Shown here: positions 15,054 through 19,276 of the stretch, piece by piece
How positions within the stretch are numbered: the stretch's first letter is position 1
Layout of the letters: each line of letters begins with the position of its first letter
Source of the DNA: WRIS01 sp031549175
Lineage (GTDB): Bacteria; Actinomycetota; Coriobacteriia; Coriobacteriales; Eggerthellaceae
DNA: 22,056 bases
NCBI GenBank assembly: GCA_031549175.1
Contig: JAVBQH010000110.1
Span: 1 to 22,056 of the forward strand
Direction of reading: 5' to 3'
Made by a program: the position numbers and the translations under genes
Notes under the pieces: generated by a model
Seen by the model: only the letters and a program-made list of their open reading frames with translations
Told to the model about the DNA's origin: nothing
Databases searched by the model: none

Positions 15054-15855
15054 CCCATTCGGGGTCGAGGTAGAACAGCCTCGTGAGCTCGTCCTTCAAA
15101 TCGAGGGCGCGCGGGTCTTGCGCAAGCACCGCGGAGGAACGCGGGCGGTCGATGTCGACCATCCGATCCACCAGCACCTCCCCATGGCGCATGAACACGA
15201 CGCGGTCGGCCAAAAGGATGGCTTCGCTAATGTCGTGGGTGATGAAGAACACCGTCTTCCGTTCTTCCCCGTTGCGCCAAAGCGCATCGACCAGTTTCTG
15301 AAGCGAACAGCGGGTCTTCACATCGAGGGCGCCGAACGGCTCGTCGAACAGGAGTATCTCGGCGTCCATCGCCAACGCGCGGGCAATGGCGACCCTTTGC
15401 CTCATGCCGCCTGAAAGCTGGAAGGGGTATTTTTGCGCGGCATCCGCCATGCCGACCCGTTCAAGGTAGTCAGCCGCAATCGCACTTACGCGGTCGGAAT
15501 CCATCCCTCGGGCAAACTCCTTGTTGGCCTGGCTGATGCCGAACTCGACGTTTTTTTGGACCTTCATCCAGGGGAACAGCGAGTAGTTCTGGAAGACCAC
15601 CGCCCGGTCAAGGCCGGCGCCTTCAACCTGCTTCCCGTCAATGAGGATCTCGCCTGCGGTCGGCTTGTCCAACCCGGCAAGCAGGCGGAGCAGGGTCGTC
15701 TTGCCGCAGCCGGAATGGCCGATAAGGCAGAGGAACTGGCCTTCGGGGATAACGAGGTCGATCGATTTGAGCGCCTCTTGCCGGACGCCGGTTCTTTCCT
15801 CACGCACCTCGTCGGCATACGTGAAGGAGACCTGTTTTATTTCGATCGATCCCAC
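15025..15855 (-). CDS. ABC transporter ATP-binding protein, NitT/TauT (SsuB-like) family
   Basis: Cytoplasmic ATPase that drives the importer. Walker A is IGHSGCGKTT (45-54), followed by a Q-loop VVFQNYSLFPWM, signature LSGGMRQRVAIARAL, Walker B ILLFDEPFGALD and H-loop FFITHD, in the usual order. FPW after the Q-loop is typical of the nitrate/sulfonate/taurine group. GTG at 15853-15855 is preferred (AGGAG 4 nt upstream; 276 aa, beginning MGSIEIKQVSFTY); an upstream GTG adds seven residues but has no ribosome site. The segment DEVREERTGVRQ (15-26) is a small charged insertion before the first strands. The gene is 117 bases downstream of the binding protein, with a hairpin in the gap, and overlaps the permease. 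Confidence 0.96.
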   Translation of the reverse strand: MGSIEIKQVSFTYADEVREERTGVRQEALKSIDLVIPEGQFLCLIGHSGCGKTTLLRLLAGLDKPTAGEILIDGKQVEGAGLDRAVVFQNYSLFPWMKVQKNVEFGISQANKEFARGMDSDRVSAIAADYLERVGMADAAQKYPFQLSGGMRQRVAIARALAMDAEILLFDEPFGALDVKTRCSLQKLVDALWRNGEERKTVFFITHDISEAILLADRVVFMRHGEVLVDRMVDIDRPRSSAVLAQDPRALDLKDELTRLFYLDPEWDVEDEASVQ

Positions 15856-15902
15856 GCTTCTCCTCAAACGCCACACGCCGCCGCAGCCGGCATCCAGACT
15901 AG

Positions 15903-15925
15903 CAAGGCCGGTTGATCCGGCCTTG
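15903..15925 (-). other. Intercistronic stem-loop between binding-protein and ATPase genes
   Basis: A perfect 9-bp stem (CAAGGCCGG / CCGGCCTTG) with a 5-base loop. No T-run follows on either strand, so it does not look like a full terminator. Hairpins here commonly protect the 3' end of the binding-protein message and allow it to be made in excess over the ATPase and permease; that role is inferred. Confidence 0.6.
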
Positions 15926-15972
15926 ACTGAATATTCTCCAACGTGATCCTTCGCCGGTCAAGTCTTTTTGCC

Positions 15973-17115
15973 TTATGCGTTGTTTTGCTGGTAGGTGCCC
16001 TGCAGGTCCTTCCACAGCTGCTCGTTCGGTTCGCGGGCGCTCAGATTGTCGAGGGCGTCCTTGTAGACCGAGGTCACCACATAGTCGTCCATCTTGTAGG
16101 CGGTGTTCTTGTCGATCTCGCCGATGTTTTTCAAGGTCTCGTAAAAGCCGAGCACCGCCTTGCGGTTGGGGTCGGGCGAGAGGTCCATCATGTTCACGTA
16201 GTCCGAAGTGCCGTACATGGCCGCACGGACATAGCCGGCATCTTGGCCTGAGTACTCCACAAGGATCGGGATGACCGTCTCGGGCTCCTGCTTGTAGGTC
16301 TTGTATCCGCGAAGCAACGCGGTCTCGAAATCGACGAGCGAGAGGTACTTCGTCTTGTAGGCGCTTTCCGAGCAGTTTTGACGGCAGCACGGGTAGTCGC
16401 CCGTGTACTGTTTGACCGTTGCAACGACGTTGATGCCGTTGGCACGCTGAACATAGCCTTGGGCGTTGTTGGTGATATAGAGGTCGACCTGGCCCTTTTT
16501 TGCCGCTTCGAATCCTGCTTGGTCGTTGTCGACATAGATGAAATGGACATCCTGGTCGAGCTTGAGGCCCTGTTTTTGCAGGTAGTCTTTGAACACCATC
16601 TGGCCTGTTTCCGCGCGCATGCATGCGATCGTCAGGCCGCGGTAGTCTTGCGGGCTTGCCAGGGCCTTCGAAAAGGAGGAAGGCGCGCATATCTCAGAGC
16701 CGTTGAGGATGGTGCCGCCGAAGATGTATGACTTCGCCCCCTGCGACACATAGGTGCAGGCAGGCACGACGCCGAACAGGTCGATGTCAAGCTGGTTGTT
16801 GGTGAGTGCCGTCATGGCATCGTTGAGTGCGATTTGCTGGATCTCGACGTTGCAGCCCTCCTCGGCAAAATACCCGAGCTTGTTTGCCAGGATGGCCGGG
16901 GCGATCTTGATGAGCTTGCCCGTCACGCCGCAGACGAGAGGCTGGCCTTTGCCTTGCTTCATGAATTCCTGCGAGGCATTCGCGGAAGCGCCTGTGCTGC
17001 CCGCTGCTTGGGGCGCGTTGCCGCTGCAAGCAGTCAACCCGGCGCCTATGGCGATAGATGCCGCAGCAAGGCCTGATATCTTGAGGAAGTTCCTCCGTGA
17101 TAGTTCGTTGTCCAT
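15973..17115 (-). CDS. NitT/TauT-type substrate-binding lipoprotein, Tat-exported
   Basis: Extracellular ligand-binding subunit of the importer. With ATG at 17113-17115 (AAGGAG 5 nt upstream) it has 380 residues. The N-terminus has a twin-arginine motif SRRNFLK (6-12), a hydrophobic stretch, and a lipobox LTAC with Cys30, so it should be exported folded via Tat and lipid-anchored. An Ala/Ser/Gly linker precedes the NMT1/SsuA-like fold (LIKIAPAILANKLGYFAEEG; MTALTNNQLDIDLFGVVPA). Residues near YPCCRQNCSESAY carry three clustered cysteines, which could form a disulfide or bind metal and might relate to the ligand. It is first in the operon, after an AT-rich control region. Substrate is unknown. 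Confidence 0.94.
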   Translation of the reverse strand: MDNELSRRNFLKISGLAAASIAIGAGLTACSGNAPQAAGSTGASANASQEFMKQGKGQPLVCGVTGKLIKIAPAILANKLGYFAEEGCNVEIQQIALNDAMTALTNNQLDIDLFGVVPACTYVSQGAKSYIFGGTILNGSEICAPSSFSKALASPQDYRGLTIACMRAETGQMVFKDYLQKQGLKLDQDVHFIYVDNDQAGFEAAKKGQVDLYITNNAQGYVQRANGINVVATVKQYTGDYPCCRQNCSESAYKTKYLSLVDFETALLRGYKTYKQEPETVIPILVEYSGQDAGYVRAAMYGTSDYVNMMDLSPDPNRKAVLGFYETLKNIGEIDKNTAYKMDDYVVTSVYKDALDNLSAREPNEQLWKDLQGTYQQNNA

Positions 17116-17186
17116 TCCGGCTCCTTCTAAGTCAAGTACACATAGACTAGTATAACTAATAGATATAGTCAACTAATTGTAGATAT
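17116..17186 (-). promoter_or_regulatory. AT-rich control region of the ABC importer operon
   Basis: On the minus strand TTGACT (17167-17172) and TATACT (17149-17154) are promoter-like hexamers, but the distance between them (12) is too short for one promoter. TTGACT with a weak TAGTCT (17144-17149) at 17-base spacing is possible. A direct repeat covers the same stretch: AACTAAT followed by AGATAT at 17154-17166, and again at 17171-17186 with TGT inserted. This looks like a tandem operator for an unidentified regulator. Confidence 0.4.
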
Positions 17187-17220
17187 CTCATAAAAGAAGG
17201 ATTTGTCTTCGGCGGGACAA

Positions 17221-17269
17221 GGCAGACCCTGGGATAAAAGGGTCTTTCCCTTTTGTCCCAGGGTCTGCC
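17221..17269. repeat. Palindromic element P6, long nested inverted repeat
   Basis: 22-base arms with one G-T pair, centred on GGGTCTTTCCC. The inner part is the GGGA(C/T)AAAAGGG element seen at P3, P4 and P7. The outer part adds GGCAGACCCT / AGGGTCTGCC, itself made of the core words of the family. It lies 62 bases past the glmM stop on the transcribed strand and upstream of the ABC operon. Confidence 0.85.
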
Positions 17270-17330
17270 CCCCTGCCCAGCCCGAAGTGGCTGTCCCTGT
17301 GTTTTACCTGCCCTGGTGTCTGGAGAAAGC

Positions 17331-18674
17331 CTAGCCTTGGGCAAGCTCCGCCTTCACCACTGCAGCGATATCCTCGGCCAGACGCTGTGCGACGGCTTCA
17401 TCTGAGGCTTCCACCATAACGCGCACCAATGGCTCGGTGCCGCTGGGACGCACGAGGACGCGGCCGTTCTCGCCCATCTCGTCTTCAGCTGCTGCGATAC
17501 GCTCGAAGACACGGGCATTATCCCCAAGGGCGCCCTTGTCGACGCCATGCACGTTGATGAGTATCTGCGGGAAGCGCTTCATAACCGACGAGGCCTCCGC
17601 AGCCGTCTTCCCGGCGCGTTGGCAGGCGGCAAGGAACAGGCATGCCACCAACAGCCCGTCGCCCGTGGTGTTCTGCTCGCTATAGATGAGGTGGCCGCTC
17701 TGCTCGCCGCCGAGCACCAGCCCCTCGCTTTGCATCCTCTCCAGCACATAGCGATCCCCCACCTGTGTCTGCAAGACCTCGATGCCTGCGGCGCGCATAG
17801 CATGTATGAATCCCAGGTTGCACATGACCGTGGAAACCACCGCGTTGCCGGGCAACTTGCCTTGCTCCTTCAGGTCGACCGCGCAAACCGCCTCGATGAA
17901 GTCGCCGTCGATCTCGCCGCCTGTGCTGTCGACGATCATGACGCGGTCCGCATCGCCATCGTGGGCGACACCCACATCGGCCTGGGATTCCTGCATCAGC
18001 CGGTGCAGCGGCCCGAGGTTCGTCGATCCGCACTCCACGTTGATGTCAGTACCGTCAAAGTCGTCGTTGATCACAGAGACCTTGGCCCCGAGGCGTTCGA
18101 AGGCCTCGGCGCTGGTCAACGAAGCAGCCCCATGCCCGGCATCGAGCGCAATGTGGAGCCCCTCGAATGATATGCCCTGTTCGGTAATGCTGTCGACGAC
18201 ATGTGCGATATAGATGCCGCATGCATCGTCAACAGGGATGCTGACGCCGACCGCATCGCCTTCGGCAAGGTCTTTCGCAGGGGCGCCCCCCGCCATGACG
18301 TAGTCCTCTATGGCCTTTTCGAGATCGACGGGAAGCTTGTACCCAAGCGCGTCGAAGAACTTGATGCCGTTGTACTGAGGAGGGTTATGCGATGCGGAGA
18401 TCACGATGCCGCCGTCGCAGTACAGCTTGCGCGTAAGGAGGGCGACTCCCGGGGTCGGGATGATGCCGGCGCCAAGCGCGGTGCCCCCCATGCTCATGAT
18501 GCCTGCTCCGACACTTGCCTCGAGCATGTCGCCCGAAAGCCGCGTGTCTTTTCCGATGACGATGTTCTCCCCGAGGAAGGCGACGGCGGCCTGTCCCAAG
18601 CGGTAAGCCATCTCGCAGGTCAGCTCTTTATTGGCTATCCCCCGAACGCCGTAGGTCCCAAACAGTCTTCCCAT
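17331..18674 (-). CDS. glmM: Phosphoglucosamine mutase GlmM
   Basis: GlmM converts glucosamine-6-P to glucosamine-1-P for peptidoglycan precursor (UDP-GlcNAc) synthesis. From ATG at 18672-18674 it has 447 residues, normal for the family, and begins with the typical MGRLFGTYGVRGIAN. The phosphoserine loop ISASHNP has Ser95, the metal loop is DGDADR (239-244), the sugar-specificity loop GGEQSGH (322-328), and the C-terminal phosphate-binding loop RPSGTEPLVRVMVE (409-422). The chosen start has AAAGG 9 nt upstream; a GTG seven codons earlier lacks a ribosome site. It lies 75 bases after hisE, with palindrome P7 between, and nothing co-directional follows for over 200 bases. Confidence 0.97.
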   Translation of the reverse strand: MGRLFGTYGVRGIANKELTCEMAYRLGQAAVAFLGENIVIGKDTRLSGDMLEASVGAGIMSMGGTALGAGIIPTPGVALLTRKLYCDGGIVISASHNPPQYNGIKFFDALGYKLPVDLEKAIEDYVMAGGAPAKDLAEGDAVGVSIPVDDACGIYIAHVVDSITEQGISFEGLHIALDAGHGAASLTSAEAFERLGAKVSVINDDFDGTDINVECGSTNLGPLHRLMQESQADVGVAHDGDADRVMIVDSTGGEIDGDFIEAVCAVDLKEQGKLPGNAVVSTVMCNLGFIHAMRAAGIEVLQTQVGDRYVLERMQSEGLVLGGEQSGHLIYSEQNTTGDGLLVACLFLAACQRAGKTAAEASSVMKRFPQILINVHGVDKGALGDNARVFERIAAAEDEMGENGRVLVRPSGTEPLVRVMVEASDEAVAQRLAEDIAAVVKAELAQG

Positions 18675-18710
18675 CCTACCCAACCTTTCATTCACAGGGG
18701 TGTTCGGCGG

Positions 18711-18741
18711 TTGGACAAAAGGGTCTGTCCCTTTTGTCCCA
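18711..18741. repeat. Palindromic element P7 between hisE and glmM
   Basis: 13-base arms with one mismatch around TCTGT: the GGACAAAAGGG version of the family, same core orientation as P4. It occupies nearly half of the 74-base hisE-glmM gap. Confidence 0.82.
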
Positions 18742-18748
18742 CTGGCGG

Positions 18749-19138
18749 TTATTTTCCCCTGTTGACGAATTCCTCGAACAAACGCAGGCCGCCGGCGGGG
18801 CGTTCTTCCTCCGTCATGCGCGAATTGAGCTCGGCGGCAAATTCGTCGAGCGAGATTCCGTGGCGGTCTAGTACCACCATCAGGTGATAGACGACATCGG
18901 CCGCCTCATAGCGGAGATGGTCTTGATCGCCTTCCAAGGCGGCCTCGGCCACTTCCTCGGCCTCTTCGACGACCTTGCCCAAGACGTAGGCCTCATCCCC
19001 GTCAAGCAGGCGCTTGGTATAGCTTTCCCCGCCTGCCCCATGGCGCGCCGCTATGGTCGCGCAAAGCGCTTCGAGCGATGCCCCGATCTGGGAGGAGGGA
19101 GCCTGCTCGCCTTCGACGCCGTAGGTTTTCTCTGCCAT
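18749..19138 (-). CDS. hisE: Phosphoribosyl-ATP pyrophosphatase HisE
   Basis: HisE removes pyrophosphate from phosphoribosyl-ATP, the second step of histidine synthesis. The all-alpha MazG-like core runs from about residue 18 to 107. It shows SYTKRLLDGD (39-48), the metal-binding EEAEE (58-62) and ExxD (YEAADVVYH, Glu78 and Asp81), and HGISLDEFAAELNSR. At 129 residues it is slightly longer than stand-alone HisE, with 17 extra at the N-terminus. Start is ATG at 19136-19138 with AGG about 7 nt upstream. It is not next to other his genes here; it follows rpoC on the same strand after 138 bases containing three palindromes, and precedes glmM. A general MazG-type NTP pyrophosphatase is less likely given the compact HisE pattern. 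Confidence 0.92.
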   Translation of the reverse strand: MAEKTYGVEGEQAPSSQIGASLEALCATIAARHGAGGESYTKRLLDGDEAYVLGKVVEEAEEVAEAALEGDQDHLRYEAADVVYHLMVVLDRHGISLDEFAAELNSRMTEEERPAGGLRLFEEFVNRGK

Positions 19139-19154
19139 ACCAACCTGCCTGTCG

Positions 19155-19183
19155 TGAGAAAAAGGGACAGTCGCTTTTTCTCA
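19155..19183. repeat. Palindromic element P8, rpoC-hisE gap
   Basis: 14-base arms (TGAGAAAAAGGGAC) with one mismatch around a single central A. First of three palindromes packed into 116 bases. Confidence 0.82.
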
Positions 19184-19195
19184 TTGCTGCCTATA

Positions 19196-19229
19196 AACCG
19201 GCAAAGGGGGCACTCCCCCTTTGCCGGTT
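19196..19229. repeat. Palindromic element P9, rpoC-hisE gap
   Basis: Perfect 15-base arms (AACCGGCAAAGGGGG) around CACT. It has the same architecture as the others (A-run, G-run, core, C-run, T-run), but with different outer arms and a variant core. Confidence 0.85.
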
Positions 19230-19235
19230 GACCAA

Positions 19236-19270
19236 AAGTGAGAAAAAGTGACTGTCCCTTTTTCTCACTT
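19236..19270. repeat. Palindromic element P10 directly after rpoC
   Basis: 17-base arms (AAGTGAGAAAAAGTGAC on the left) with one mismatch around a central T; same arms as P8 and the same GAC-T-GTC core as P2. It ends 7 bases from the rpoC stop codon. On the minus strand the stem ends in CACTTTTGG, so it could act as the rpoC terminator. Confidence 0.82.
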
Positions 19271-19276
19271 GTGCGT

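Noticed and set aside
15903..15925. Terminator ending the binding-protein transcript
   Set aside because: Stem is good but no T-run follows on the transcribed strand, so it is listed only as a stem-loop.
19155..19270. Possible CRISPR-like repeat array
   Set aside because: Repeats are palindromes of differing sequence with irregular short spacing, no unique spacers of even length and no cas genes nearby.
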